DNA of 64,000 nucleotides from JAJTFW01 sp964534995 (GCA_964534995.1 CAZHSC010000001.1:62001-126000); one strand, 5' to 3'; positions 1-8,914 are shown, counted from the first letter of the stretch. Notes: generated from the sequence alone by a model not told the origin. Program-made: numbers and translations.

Positions 1-605
1 TCGCGGATCCCCGCAATGGAGGTGTCATAATCCGCTTTCGACTGAATGCCTTCACAGGGGCCGAGGCAGTTGCCTACATGGTATTCCAGACAAACTCTAA
101 ACTTTTTTTTGGCAATGTTTTCCTCTGATAAAACAAGGTTACAGGTACGCAGCCTGTATAGCGTGTTGATCAGCTCAAGCAGTGTATTTATCATCGTTAC
201 GGAAGCATAGGGCCCGTAATAGGCTGAACCGTCCCTGATGTGCTGCCGTGAATAAAACACCCTCGGAAAATCTTCGTTTTTAATTACGATCCATGGATAG
301 GTTTTATCATCTTTCAGACTGACATTATACTTTGGCTGATGTTTTTTTATCAGGTTGTTTTCCAGCAACAATGCATCATATTCTGTTTCCACGAGTATCG
401 TCCTGATATCGGCAATCTGCCGCACCATCATGGTGATCCTGGAACTGTCATGGTTCTTGTTAAAATAGCTGCTGACCCTTCTTTTAAGATTCTTCGCTTT
501 ACCAATATACAGTAATGACATATCCGTACTGTAAAACTGATATACCCCGGGGGTTTCGGGCATTGTCTCTATCAGGGATCTGATATGTTCGTTTTTTGCA
601 GCCAC
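1..605 (-). CDS. uvrC: UvrABC system protein C, N-terminal part (cut by window start)
   Basis: UvrC makes both incisions around a bulky DNA lesion in nucleotide excision repair, after UvrA and UvrB have marked it. I translated this frame by hand and about 201 codons are visible. Residues 18-45 hold the GIY-YIG nuclease core as GVYQFY...LLYIGKAKNLKRR. Further on is the UvrC pattern DDKTYPWI and YYGPY, then four cysteines (RTC, VCLEY, GNCLGPC), the cluster reported to bind an iron-sulphur centre in E. coli UvrC. I chose GTG at 605 because an in-frame TGA lies 12 bases upstream and no ATG precedes the nuclease core. The gene starts one base after the stop of the upstream glycosyltransferase, so it is probably the last gene of that operon. 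The UvrB-binding and C-terminal nuclease domains lie outside the window. Family assignment is firm; the start codon is inferred. Confidence 0.93.
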   Translation of the reverse strand, partial: MAAKNEHIRSLIETMPETPGVYQFYSTDMSLLYIGKAKNLKRRVSSYFNKNHDSSRITMMVRQIADIRTILVETEYDALLLENNLIKKHQPKYNVSLKDDKTYPWIVIKNEDFPRVFYSRQHIRDGSAYYGPYASVTMINTLLELINTLYRLRTCNLVLSEENIAKKKFRVCLEYHVGNCLGPCEGIQSKADYDTSIAGIR

Positions 606-606
606 C

Positions 607-1701
607 TCAGAGGTTCAATACCTGTTTGTAAATGCCGATGGTTTTCTGTGCAGTAGCCCTGAATGAAAATTCCTGAACTTTCAGTGCGGCATTGTTAACG
701 ATTCTTTCTTTTAACCCGGGTTCTTCAAAAATGCGGAATACTGCTTTTTGCAATCCCTCGCTGTCACCCACATCTGCCAGTAAGCCGGTACTCCCGTTTT
801 CTACTAGTTCAGGGATACCGCCTGCCCGGGTTGCTACTACAGGGATTCCGCCTGCAAATGCTTCGAGGATGATGGTGCCCAGGCCTTCAGTTTTTGATGT
901 AATTAAAAAGAGATCCAGCGATTTCATCAGCATGGGAATATCTTTTCTGAATCCCAGCAAGTGTATTCTTTCGCTCAAACCGTGTTTCTCAATGAAGGAT
1001 CTGATACTTCCTTCCTCCGGTCCTTTTCCGGCAATTACAAAATGAGCCGCCAGGCCCCTTTGCAGGAGCGCCCGTGCTGTTTCCAGAAACAGCGGGTAAT
1101 CCTTATGATCTGCCAGGGCGCTGAAGTTGCCGATTATTTTATCACCCATGTCAATAGATAGCTCCTTGCGAAGCGGATTTTCGTGCAGGGGAAAATCATA
1201 GGAGCCGGTATCTGTTCCGCTGTGAATAACGCATAATTTCGACTTATCTTTTATGGAAGGAGCGGTGATATCCTGAATGGCGTGTGAAACACAGATTATT
1301 TTTTTTACTGATTTGTGATTGTACTTCCACTTTGAAAATGGATTCTCCGATACCGCAAAGTCCACCCTTCTGCTAACCACTATCGGCTGCGAAATACCGA
1401 AAATCAATGCAGATGTTACCGCTCCGCTGTGCGCATGCGAATCATGGGTGTGGATAATGTCTATGGACTCACTGCGGCATATGTCTGAAATTTTGCGGGC
1501 CAGCTGCAGGTTGAATGCACCACGGGAACGGAATGTAATCACCGGAATGGCTTTCACTTTCATTTTTTCTGACAATACAGAACCTTCAGGACATAAAACA
1601 ACTGTTTCAATGCCGGCCTGGTGTAATGCGAGGGTGAGGTAGGCAGCCTGTTGTTCGCCGCCACGCCATGAAAGCGGGGAAGAAACCTGCAGTACTTTCA
1701 T
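607..1701 (-). CDS. Glycosyltransferase family 4 (GT-B fold)
   Basis: This enzyme probably transfers a sugar from a nucleotide donor onto a surface glycan (lipopolysaccharide or exopolysaccharide) at the cytoplasmic face of the inner membrane. The 364 residues are normal for the family. The N-terminus carries the glycine-rich acceptor-side loop (SSPLSWRGGEQQAAYL). The C-terminal half has the GT4 donor-site signature: LLGFRKDIPMLMKSLD, then EGLGTIILEAFAGGIPVVAT and AGGIPELV, with the E-x7-E motif. Its ATG overlaps the TGA of the upstream GT2 gene by four bases (ATGA), so the two are translationally coupled. uvrC follows one base after the stop. The acceptor and linkage cannot be read from sequence. 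Confidence 0.92.
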   Translation of the reverse strand: MKVLQVSSPLSWRGGEQQAAYLTLALHQAGIETVVLCPEGSVLSEKMKVKAIPVITFRSRGAFNLQLARKISDICRSESIDIIHTHDSHAHSGAVTSALIFGISQPIVVSRRVDFAVSENPFSKWKYNHKSVKKIICVSHAIQDITAPSIKDKSKLCVIHSGTDTGSYDFPLHENPLRKELSIDMGDKIIGNFSALADHKDYPLFLETARALLQRGLAAHFVIAGKGPEEGSIRSFIEKHGLSERIHLLGFRKDIPMLMKSLDLFLITSKTEGLGTIILEAFAGGIPVVATRAGGIPELVENGSTGLLADVGDSEGLQKAVFRIFEEPGLKERIVNNAALKVQEFSFRATAQKTIGIYKQVLNL

Positions 1702-2456
1702 ATGGATTTTCCTTTCTGCAGATAATAGAGGCGCAGGTATTTCAGAAAAACAGCATGTGCGCTGTTAATCCCAATGACCAGACCGGTAACACCATCCATA
1801 AAACCCATTCTTAAAATGTAATTTCGAATGAACCGGGCCAGTGGTTTATATATTAACTTAAGCACACCCGATCTTTTCCCTTTATCAAAAAGCGCCTGTG
1901 CCCCGATTTTGCTGAAACGGTCAATCTGATGGAGGTGATCTGAAATGCTGTTGTAGGAATAGTGAAGGATATCCCCACTGATGTGCACAGGTGACAAGTT
2001 CTCATTGAGAAGAAAACGGTCGTGAGGGTTTATCCCCGTCCACTTTCCATACTGCCTGTGATACAACCTTAGTTTGGTGTCAGGATACCATCCTCCGTGA
2101 CGTACCCATTCCCCGCAGTAATTGGTAAGGCGGTTCATTGTGAAGCCCCTTATGTCAGCGGGATGCTGTAGCGCCTTCTCAATGGAGGCTTTCAATTCCG
2201 GGCTCAGGGCTTCATCGGCATCCAGGCAAAGGATCCAGTCGTTTTTGGCTTTGGAAGTGGCAAAGTTCTTTTGTTCAATATATCCCAGAAAGTCCTGGTG
2301 AATGACATGGGCGCCCAGCTCCCGGCTGACGGAAACGGTATTGTCGGTGGATCCGGAATCCACCACCAGCATTTCATCTCCCAGCCCCTGTACGCTATGC
2401 AGGCAGCGGCGGATATTTAATTCTTCATTATAGGTAATGACAACTACAGACAGCAT
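1698..2456 (-). CDS. Glycosyltransferase family 2 (GT-A fold, WaaE/KdtX-like)
   Basis: This is a GT-A enzyme that likely adds a sugar to a lipopolysaccharide core or similar envelope glycan. Visible motifs are SVVVITYNEELNIRRCL at the start of the Rossmann-like nucleotide-binding domain, VVDSGSTDNT, and the metal-binding DxD within CLDADEAL. The downstream YPDTKLRLYHR and HDRF segments are typical of the WaaE/KdtX branch. The open frame extends to a TTG at 2474, but that TTG lies inside the promoter -7 box. I therefore start at ATG 2456, which places the YNEE motif immediately after the initiator. The gene heads an operon with the GT4 gene (four-base overlap) and uvrC. The exact sugar and acceptor are unknown. 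Confidence 0.9.
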   Translation of the reverse strand: MLSVVVITYNEELNIRRCLHSVQGLGDEMLVVDSGSTDNTVSVSRELGAHVIHQDFLGYIEQKNFATSKAKNDWILCLDADEALSPELKASIEKALQHPADIRGFTMNRLTNYCGEWVRHGGWYPDTKLRLYHRQYGKWTGINPHDRFLLNENLSPVHISGDILHYSYNSISDHLHQIDRFSKIGAQALFDKGKRSGVLKLIYKPLARFIRNYILRMGFMDGVTGLVIGINSAHAVFLKYLRLYYLQKGKSI

Positions 2457-2471
2457 ACGTGACAGATGCTG

Positions 2472-2499
2472 CAAAGTAAAAGGTTTTTATCCTAATCAA
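2472..2499 (-). promoter_or_regulatory. Bacteroidota-type promoter for the glycosyltransferase-uvrC operon
   Basis: On the minus strand TTG (2499-2497) is followed after 17 bases by TTACTTTG (2479-2472), seven of eight matches to TAnnTTTG. The predicted start of transcription near 2466 leaves about ten bases before ATG 2456, which supports that start over the upstream TTG. Confidence 0.5.
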
Positions 2500-2559
2500 C
2501 GGCATTGCAGAAATAGGCTGCTTTAGAATGAGGGGTAGTAGCCTGTAAACGGCTGGCAC

Positions 2560-2589
2560 AAAAAAGCCGCCTCTGAAATCAGAGACGGC
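2560..2589 (-). terminator. Rho-independent terminator of the PKD-repeat gene
   Basis: Read on the minus strand, an 11-bp stem with one mismatch (GCCGTCTCTGA against TCAGAGGCGGC) is followed by six T. It lies 26 bases past the stop of the PKD gene. The loop and inner stem (CTCTGATTTCA) recur in the terminator at 20281-20313. Confidence 0.85.
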
Positions 2590-2614
2590 CTTCCGCTTTC
2601 CGGTCAACGTGGTT

Positions 2615-5395
2615 TTATGGCTGAACGAAGAATCGCGAATTGGTTTGGTGTTCAGCAGTTCGAAGGCGGAGCATATACATCCCGGCATCCCTGTCAGAGA
2701 GGTCAAGGCGAATTTCGGATAGGCCTGAGGGATAGTCCTGTTCTGATTGGTAGATAATTTGCCCGTGGATGTTAAGTATTTCAATATGTAAGGGGGCGGC
2801 TTTCTCTAAACTGAAACGGATGGTAAGCGGTCCGGCAGAGGGATTCGGGAAAACGCTGGACTGAATAGCCGGGTTTGTATCAAATATTCCGGTGCTTCCT
2901 GTACGGAAGGCGTAAACACTGTCGCACCAGGTAATGGCGTTGCCAAGGCTATCGTAAGCCGTAACACATACGATGTACCAGCCTGTTGCATTGTACTGGT
3001 GTATGAATGGCCCGCTGCCTGTTCCGCTGGTACTGTCTCCAAAGCTCCATACGTAGGTCCAGCCGGGGCATTGGTTAGAAACAAAGAACGTGACATTCCC
3101 GTTTCCGAAAACAGAATCCGGTACCGCGTAGAATTGAGGGATGCAATTGCTTCCTGACCCGATCACCACCGAGTCGCAATAGGATGACTGGCACCCGCTA
3201 TTACCAAAGATGGTAAGGCAAACCAGGTAGGTGCCGGCCGTAGTATAGGTATGCGAAGGATTCATGGCGGCAGAGGAAGTGCCATCACCAAATGACCAGA
3301 TTACGTTGGTAAAATTACCCTGGCTTAAATTTGTAAACGCGGTGGCATAGGTGGAGGTATCAACGGCAAACGAGAAATAGGCCTGACAGGAAGACCCGCC
3401 GCCAACGAAAATGGAGTCACACCAGGTATCGGAGCAGTTACTAAGGCTGTCATATATGGTAAGGCAAACACTGTAAGCGCCGGGATTGCTGTAAATGTGG
3501 GTCGGATTGGCAGCATAACTGATAAAGCCATCACCGAATGTCCAGTAGTAGTTATAATTCGGACTTCCGTTCGACATGAAATAATAGGTGCCGAGGCTGT
3601 CGAAGTATTGGAACTGAGCGTTACAATTTCCGATGATGTTTCCAATAATAACCGTATCACAATAGGTAGCGGTACATCCGAATGCAGAATCAATGATGGT
3701 CAGGCATACATAGTAAACCCCGTTTTGCGCATATTGGTGTACAGGATTTATAGCGGTTGAGGTGCCTCCATCTCCGAAATTCCAATAGTAATTAGTGGGG
3801 TTGCCTACCGATTGATCGCTGAATGTAACGGTGTTGTTGGCGCCTGGGGTATAGGTAAAATATGGCTGGCATGCGCTGATCGGCCCTGAAATATATACCT
3901 GTTGGCAGGTGGAGTCAGAACATCCGTTGCTGGTGGTAATATAGAGACATACCGTCCAGTAGCCGGAACCCGGAAATGTATGTACGGGATTTTGTCCGCT
4001 TGCCGTGGTTCCGTCGCCGAAGTACCATGCCCATGAAGTTATGCTGCCACCGCCGGTGGCCATGCCAAAGAAATTGGCGGTATTGTTACTGGATTGGTAA
4101 TTGAAGCCGGCATTGCAGTTAGAAGTGGAGGTAATGGTAATGACATTACATACTGAATCCACGCAATTGCTGGTGGTTACGATGGTGAGGCATACGGTAT
4201 AGGTGCCCGGTGCTGAATAGGTATGTACTGGAGCGGATCCTGTACCGCTTGTTCCGTCACCGAATGACCAAAACCAGGAAGCAACATTTCCTCCACCTGT
4301 GTTAGAGCCGCTGAAGAAGGCTGTGCCATTATTCTGCTGATAGCTAAAACCGGCATTGCAGGAATTAGGCGAAATGTTAGTTACGGAGTCACAGTAGGTG
4401 TCGATGCAATTATTTGCTGAGTCGATTACGGCAAGGCAAACGAGAAAGGTGCCCGGGGTGTTGTATTGATGAACCGGAAAGGCCTGTGTTGATGAGGTAC
4501 CATCGCCAAAATTCCAGGAGTAGTATAGGTTAGACTGGTACACCTGGGGAAAAAACCAGGTCATGCCTGCACTGTCCACCGATGTGAAAGTGGCATTACA
4601 ATTACCGGTACCTCCTACATAAAGAGAATCGCAGTAAGTTGACTGGCAGCCGTTCAGGCTATCCCAAATGGACAGGCAAATCATATAAACGCCGGGGCTG
4701 AAGGTATGGGTGGGATTAAAGGCTGTTGAAGTAGTACCGTCACCAAAATTCCAGTAAGTCTGGCTGAAATTACCTGTACTGGTATTGACAAATGCATAGG
4801 TATTTCCCTGCTGTTGATTGATGATAAAAGTGGCGTTACATCCCGAACCTGTCTGAACAAACACACCGCCGCAGTAGGTATTGGAACATCCCGACGAATC
4901 GGCAATAGTAAGACACACATTATAAGATCCGCCCTGTTGATAGGTATGAACAGGGTTGGACTGTGTGGAGGTAGTACCGTCACCAAAATCCCATAAATAA
5001 GTCAGGTTAACTCCTGCTGACATATTGTTAAAAGATACGGTGGCATTGTTAATGTAATTGGTACTGAAATAAGCCTGGCATCCCCCTGTGTTTGTTATCA
5101 CCAGGGTGTCGCAGAAAAACGACTGGCAGCCCGACAGACTGTCCCATATACTCAGACAAACTCCATAAATTCCAGGGCTGTAAGTATGAACCGGGTTGTT
5201 TACTGACGAACTGGTTCCATCTCCAAAATACCAACTGATACCGGAATAGTTCCCTGTGCTGGTATTTGTAAATGCGATAGTAAGTGCTGATTGCTGTGTC
5301 AGGGTAAAAGAAGTGGCGCATTGTGAACTGGCGGTTTGCCACAGTCCTGATATCAGCATCAGTGCCGCTAACAGGGAAAGAAATTTCGGTTTCAT
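2615..5395 (-). CDS. Secreted ten-PKD-domain protein with T9SS type A sorting domain
   Basis: This is a large exported surface or extracellular protein. A Sec signal peptide (MKPKFLSLLAALMLISGLW, cleaved near TASSQ) is followed by ten PKD-type immunoglobulin-like domains. Each is recognisable by W-x-FGDG-T...NPxHxY near its centre and a cysteine pair ending in (T/S)-x-x-CDS or CDT. The last copy is degenerate (WSFGDSTSGTG). The final 85 residues form a T9SS type A sorting domain (VFPNPSAGPLTIRF, then GMYMLRLR and a short basic-aromatic tail). The ATG at 5395 is preferred to the longer frame from 5461: a -7 box sits at 5425-5432, and only the shorter form begins with a signal peptide. No catalytic domain is visible. 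A role in adhesion, or as a stalk protein, is an inference from the PKD architecture. Confidence 0.93.
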   Translation of the reverse strand: MKPKFLSLLAALMLISGLWQTASSQCATSFTLTQQSALTIAFTNTSTGNYSGISWYFGDGTSSSVNNPVHTYSPGIYGVCLSIWDSLSGCQSFFCDTLVITNTGGCQAYFSTNYINNATVSFNNMSAGVNLTYLWDFGDGTTSTQSNPVHTYQQGGSYNVCLTIADSSGCSNTYCGGVFVQTGSGCNATFIINQQQGNTYAFVNTSTGNFSQTYWNFGDGTTSTAFNPTHTFSPGVYMICLSIWDSLNGCQSTYCDSLYVGGTGNCNATFTSVDSAGMTWFFPQVYQSNLYYSWNFGDGTSSTQAFPVHQYNTPGTFLVCLAVIDSANNCIDTYCDSVTNISPNSCNAGFSYQQNNGTAFFSGSNTGGGNVASWFWSFGDGTSGTGSAPVHTYSAPGTYTVCLTIVTTSNCVDSVCNVITITSTSNCNAGFNYQSSNNTANFFGMATGGGSITSWAWYFGDGTTASGQNPVHTFPGSGYWTVCLYITTSNGCSDSTCQQVYISGPISACQPYFTYTPGANNTVTFSDQSVGNPTNYYWNFGDGGTSTAINPVHQYAQNGVYYVCLTIIDSAFGCTATYCDTVIIGNIIGNCNAQFQYFDSLGTYYFMSNGSPNYNYYWTFGDGFISYAANPTHIYSNPGAYSVCLTIYDSLSNCSDTWCDSIFVGGGSSCQAYFSFAVDTSTYATAFTNLSQGNFTNVIWSFGDGTSSAAMNPSHTYTTAGTYLVCLTIFGNSGCQSSYCDSVVIGSGSNCIPQFYAVPDSVFGNGNVTFFVSNQCPGWTYVWSFGDSTSGTGSGPFIHQYNATGWYIVCVTAYDSLGNAITWCDSVYAFRTGSTGIFDTNPAIQSSVFPNPSAGPLTIRFSLEKAAPLHIEILNIHGQIIYQSEQDYPSGLSEIRLDLSDRDAGMYMLRLRTAEHQTNSRFFVQP

Positions 5396-5424
5396 AACAA
5401 TAGATGTTTTGGTTTTCAATGAAG

Positions 5425-5456
5425 CAAAGGTATCCTGCCGGTCATGATTGTGAAAG
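5425..5456 (-). promoter_or_regulatory. Promoter of the PKD-repeat gene
   Basis: TACCTTTG at 5432-5425 on the minus strand is an exact TAnnTTTG match, with TTTC 19 bases upstream (5455-5452) in place of TTTG. The transcript would start near 5419 and leave a leader of about 24 bases before ATG 5395. Confidence 0.6.
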
Positions 5457-5573
5457 ATCAATTTAGTAAAATATTACGCGTCCAATATTTCATTTCATAA
5501 AAATCACCTGATAATTGCCAAAAACAGATATTCGGGGTTTGATCAGCATTGAGCTGCTTATATCTATTCAATG

Positions 5574-7052
5574 TCAATTTAATATATTTTTACGACCCAA
5601 CTTTGACCGGACCCAGTTCCCGTAATCAATAATGACCCCATCTTCTTTAGGATTATTACGTGTCCAATCAATAAAAGCATTCATTTTTTCTATAAGTTTT
5701 TTATCGTTTTTCAGATCGGGTACATTCAGCATTTTTTTCAGGATATCGAGAATTTCTCTTTCTTCTTCGTGGTGTTTTTGAGTAAGGAGATCTTTATATT
5801 CTTTTTTAATACGGGCCATTTTATATTCAATCACATCACCCTGTTGAAGTTCATAGCGGTTAAGAAGTTCTCCGATGGATATTTTTAGACGCAGGGAAGG
5901 ATCAGCATTCTTAAAGCCATCCAGCATTGAAAGTTTTCCGAAGTGCCGGATTGCCTCTTTAAATTGCTTCTGATCAAATTGCAAAACGGCCAGGTTCAGG
6001 TAAACAAACCAATGGTAATAGTCATTAGTTTTAATACGCGATTGCTCTTTCAGGTCCTCCAGAATGGCGATGGCTTTTGCTGGGTCAAGAACGGAGTAGT
6101 TTATTACCAGGGCATTATAATAGAAGAAGAAGTATTTATCAAAATGCAATTGGTGAAACTCGTCCATCGCCGTTTTGAGCTTACCGGCCCACTGCAGGCT
6201 TTGCCTGAGTTTATCTGTTTTAAACAAGGTATTGACAATATACGTGAGCATTTGCAATTTGGTATCATGATTACTTCTGTTAAATAGTTTGTCGCGCTCA
6301 AACTCCCTGTAGGTACGCAGCAGATATTGTTCAAGTGGTTTGTATTCATGACGCTGCAACAGCACCTGACTGACGGCTCTGTAAATGCGAAACCGGAGCA
6401 GGGGACTGTTTTTAAGATCTCTGTTTTTAATAAAGTCATCCGTTGATTTTTTAAGAAGGTCCAGCAGCGGATTGGTGTCCGGCGAAAAATTCTGGGTAGT
6501 TTTAAGGCGGAAGGTTACCACAGCCAGCAGGTCATCTATGGCACGCAGGTCTTCCAGCCTCTTCCGGTTGTCTTTTCGTTTTTCTATGTACACTTCCGGG
6601 TTAATTTGAAGCGATTCATGTGAAATACGGATATACTCCCCATAAATAATATCGAGTAGTTCATAGTTTTCAATGGCTTCTGCACTGCGTTCGGAGCGCC
6701 GCAGATAATACCGTGCAATATCCAGGAGGTTTCTGCCCATGAAATACCTGTACAGGGCCAGCATATGGCAGGCAAGAATGAATGCGTCATCTTCGTAATG
6801 CAGTACCGATAAACTTTTATTTATATCCGATACCACACGGTTTCTTAACCTGTATATGGCATTTTTTGCGGAGGTGGGATATAATTTCTTCAGAAATTCT
6901 TCCTCTTTGGCTATGGGTTTACGTCGTCTCAGGAAATCAAAGAAACGCATGTCTTTCCTGTCAAAGGTATGTTGTGTTCTGGTGGCAAATAGCTTATAAT
7001 AGCGTACCTGTTCCTTGGTGAGGGATTGAATCAGGCCGGATAAGTGATCCAT
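5574..7052 (-). CDS. Uncharacterised helical-repeat protein, 492 residues
   Basis: I do not recognise the family. The protein has no signal peptide or membrane segment, so it is probably cytoplasmic. It is almost entirely charged amphipathic helix. The first 100 residues (MDHLSGLIQSLTKEQVRYYK, then FFDFLRRRKP and NAIYRLRNRVV) look like a compact helical domain. From about residue 110 to 430 there are TPR-like helix pairs with regularly spaced Tyr, Leu and Ala. The C-terminus ends NWVRSKLGRKNILN, a basic tail. It stands alone between a secreted PKD gene on the same strand and a divergent T9SS gene. A scaffold or nucleic-acid-associated role is possible from the basic helices, but this is a guess. 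Confidence 0.85.
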   Translation of the reverse strand: MDHLSGLIQSLTKEQVRYYKLFATRTQHTFDRKDMRFFDFLRRRKPIAKEEEFLKKLYPTSAKNAIYRLRNRVVSDINKSLSVLHYEDDAFILACHMLALYRYFMGRNLLDIARYYLRRSERSAEAIENYELLDIIYGEYIRISHESLQINPEVYIEKRKDNRKRLEDLRAIDDLLAVVTFRLKTTQNFSPDTNPLLDLLKKSTDDFIKNRDLKNSPLLRFRIYRAVSQVLLQRHEYKPLEQYLLRTYREFERDKLFNRSNHDTKLQMLTYIVNTLFKTDKLRQSLQWAGKLKTAMDEFHQLHFDKYFFFYYNALVINYSVLDPAKAIAILEDLKEQSRIKTNDYYHWFVYLNLAVLQFDQKQFKEAIRHFGKLSMLDGFKNADPSLRLKISIGELLNRYELQQGDVIEYKMARIKKEYKDLLTQKHHEEEREILDILKKMLNVPDLKNDKKLIEKMNAFIDWTRNNPKEDGVIIDYGNWVRSKLGRKNILN

Positions 7053-7089
7053 AAAATATGGTTTTGAACGCGTAAGATATTAAAAAAAT

Positions 7090-7125
7090 TTGTTTTCAGT
7101 TACAGGAACTTGTGCGTAGTTTTGA
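7090..7125 (+). promoter_or_regulatory. Promoter of the small T9SS protein gene
   Basis: TTTG at 7090-7093 and TAGTTTTG at 7118-7125 (exact TAnnTTTG) are separated by 24 bases, a little longer than usual. Transcription would begin near 7131, just before ATG 7146, and excludes the longer frame from 7110. Confidence 0.55.
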
Positions 7126-7145
7126 AATATCCTTTACTACGACCT

Positions 7146-7832
7146 ATGAAACGCCTGCTATTCCTGTCCGGTTTATGGCTGATAATACTGCAAAGTCCGG
7201 CCATTGCCCAAAGCCCGCACCTGCGTGTGAGTGCACTGTTAAACTGGCCGGATTCCGTATATAATGGCCAGAATCTGCCGGTGGGAGCGCTGGTAGAGAA
7301 TATTGGTACCGTTTCCTACCAGGGACCCTTGCAGATTGTGTTGCAAAGTGACAGTGGAATATTTTCTTATTTATACTTCAATCAGACGCAATCCGTATTG
7401 ATCCTGCCGGGCGATACCCTCACTTTTACCCCACCAAACGGATATATCTTCGACAGTACCGTGTTTCGTCCCGGGAATAATGTGGTGGTGGTTTGGCCTC
7501 ATAGTGCCCAGGCCATTACTGTGGATACATTTACCGTTGCTACGTATTTCATTCAGAATCTTTTACAGAACACAGATGAAGTGAAAGCCCTGGATGGTCT
7601 GAAAATTTATCCCAATCCCGCCAGCGACAAAGTCCACATAAGGATCCCTGAAATTCAGCTTGAGAGCGTAAGAATTTTAGATCCTTTAGGTCGTCAGGTA
7701 AAAGAAATCAAAATGAAGGCTTCATCAGATATCGAAGTTCCTGTGGCAGACTTGCCGGCCGGTATTTATTTTCTTGAAATAATTGCTACCAACAAAGAGC
7801 GCTCCTGTTACAAATTGATAAAAAGAGAATAG
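7146..7832 (+). CDS. Small secreted protein with CARDB-like domain and T9SS type A sorting domain
   Basis: This is an exported protein of about 228 residues. The signal peptide is MKRLLFLSGLWLIILQ with cleavage near AIAQ. The middle 110 residues form a beta-sandwich resembling CARDB/DUF11 domains (LPVGALVENIGTVSYQGPLQ). The last 75 residues are a T9SS sorting domain: LKIYPNPASDKVHI, VRILDPLGRQVKEI, LPAGIYFLEI and a terminal KLIKRE. The length suggests it is little more than one adhesive module plus the secretion tag. ATG 7146 is used because it directly precedes the signal peptide and lies downstream of the promoter. It diverges from the 5574-7052 gene. Function is unknown beyond export to the cell surface. 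Confidence 0.88.
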   Translation: MKRLLFLSGLWLIILQSPAIAQSPHLRVSALLNWPDSVYNGQNLPVGALVENIGTVSYQGPLQIVLQSDSGIFSYLYFNQTQSVLILPGDTLTFTPPNGYIFDSTVFRPGNNVVVVWPHSAQAITVDTFTVATYFIQNLLQNTDEVKALDGLKIYPNPASDKVHIRIPEIQLESVRILDPLGRQVKEIKMKASSDIEVPVADLPAGIYFLEIIATNKERSCYKLIKRE

Positions 7833-7852
7833 CCCTTTCCTGTTTTTTAAAG

Positions 7853-7896
7853 AGCCGCGATAATCGTACACAGGGATTTGTCGCGGCTTTTATTTT
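7853..7896. terminator. Hairpin terminator between convergent genes
   Basis: AGCCGCGA (7853-7860) pairs with TCGCGGCT (7881-7888), followed on the plus strand by a T-rich run. On the minus strand the same stem is followed by CTTTAAAAAA. It ends the small T9SS gene on the plus strand. The convergent acetyltransferase gene stops at its T-rich edge. Confidence 0.65.
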
Positions 7897-8431
7897 ACCC
7901 CTGAAATGCAATGGAATACTGTAATAATTCTTCTCCGGTTTTTTCATATATTATCTTCTTTTCAAAATTGAATCCAAGCTTTTCGAGCAAACGGAGAGAA
8001 GACAGGTTTTCTTCCAGCACAATGGCAATGATCCGGCTTATGTGGTATTTTTTATATCCTTCCTCCAGCACCACACGGGCAGCTTCACAGGCATAACCTT
8101 TGCCGGAGAATTGCGGCAGCAAGGCAAAGCCCAGATCGGTTTCTTCCCAATGGTCACGGCGTATTAAACCGCATATTCCTATCGGCACATGGCTCTCTTT
8201 TAATTCAACCAGATATAATCCGAAACCAAAGGGGGTATATCCTGTCCTGTGGATATGCTCAATGTATCCTTGCGCATCCTCTATGGTCCGGATATTCCGG
8301 TCGCCAATATACCGGAGCCAGCCCTCGCTGTTTAATAATTCCATGATAAAAGTGGCATCGTTACTATTCAGATACCGCAGTTGCAAACGCTTTGCAGAAA
8401 GGATGACTTGATTGTTTTCGCCCTGTTGCAT
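7895..8431 (-). CDS. GNAT-family N-acetyltransferase (RimJ/RimL-like)
   Basis: This probable acetyl-CoA-dependent N-acetyltransferase of 178 residues belongs to the Acetyltransf_3 (RimJ/RimL) group, which acetylates protein N-termini, antibiotics or small amines. Visible features are RLQLRYLNSNDATFIMELLN at the N-terminus, GICGLIRR before strand 4, ETDLGFALLPQFSGKGYACE covering the acetyl-CoA pyrophosphate loop (Q/R-x-x-G-x-G/A), and NLSSLRLLEKLGF as the conserved C-terminal motif. Its ATG shares a base with the stop codon of the upstream lipoprotein gene (TAATG), so translation is coupled. The substrate cannot be inferred. Confidence 0.9.
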   Translation of the reverse strand: MQQGENNQVILSAKRLQLRYLNSNDATFIMELLNSEGWLRYIGDRNIRTIEDAQGYIEHIHRTGYTPFGFGLYLVELKESHVPIGICGLIRRDHWEETDLGFALLPQFSGKGYACEAARVVLEEGYKKYHISRIIAIVLEENLSSLRLLEKLGFNFEKKIIYEKTGEELLQYSIAFQG

Positions 8432-8796
8432 TAATAACCCGCTTTAAAAAATAATTTAAATACTCCCTGACCTATAGGGGTCTTCGTCCAGTCATTGTTA
8501 TGAACGCCTTCATAAATCATTGAATCAGCAGTTTGACCGACCACATATACACGAAAACTGCCGAAGAAATTTGTCGGGTAAATATGCCCGCCACTACCTT
8601 CTCTTGCCGTATAGATGTAAGCCGTATCAAAGGGAGCCACTGTATCGGTGAGGGCTATATCACTATGCAGCATTTCTGTATTGACAAGAACAACTTGCGC
8701 CCCGCTGTTTACAACAAAGTAATCGGCACTTGACGAATATTCCACAGGTTGGATGCACGACGACATTAAACAAAGTATAAAAAAGCATGACCTCAT
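8431..8796 (-). CDS. Putative small lipoprotein, function unknown
   Basis: This is a protein of about 121 residues starting at ATG 8796 (MRSCFFILCLMSSC). It has a short hydrophobic leader ending in a possible lipobox (LMSSC), which would give a lipid-anchored periplasmic or outer-membrane protein. The rest is beta-rich (VNSGAQVVLVNTEM, FGSFRVYVVGQ) without recognisable motifs. The longer frame from 8823 would put residues ahead of the leader. The stop codon overlaps the start of the GNAT gene (TAATG), so the two are co-translated. A degenerate -7 box (TTCTTTTG) lies at 8828-8821. Family not recognised. Confidence 0.72.
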   Translation of the reverse strand: MRSCFFILCLMSSCIQPVEYSSSADYFVVNSGAQVVLVNTEMLHSDIALTDTVAPFDTAYIYTAREGSGGHIYPTNFFGSFRVYVVGQTADSMIYEGVHNNDWTKTPIGQGVFKLFFKAGY

Positions 8797-8914
8797 ATCA
8801 ACCTTATAACAGGATAAGCTCAAAAGAAATAAACGATGCTTGCATTGGGTAATAAATTAGTTTATACGATCTGTTTATCATATATTAATTTGTGTTTAAA
8901 TGCCCTTGCTGAAA

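Noticed and set aside
5396..5461. Longer N-terminus for the PKD protein
   Set aside because: It would add polar residues before the signal peptide and begins upstream of the predicted transcription start.
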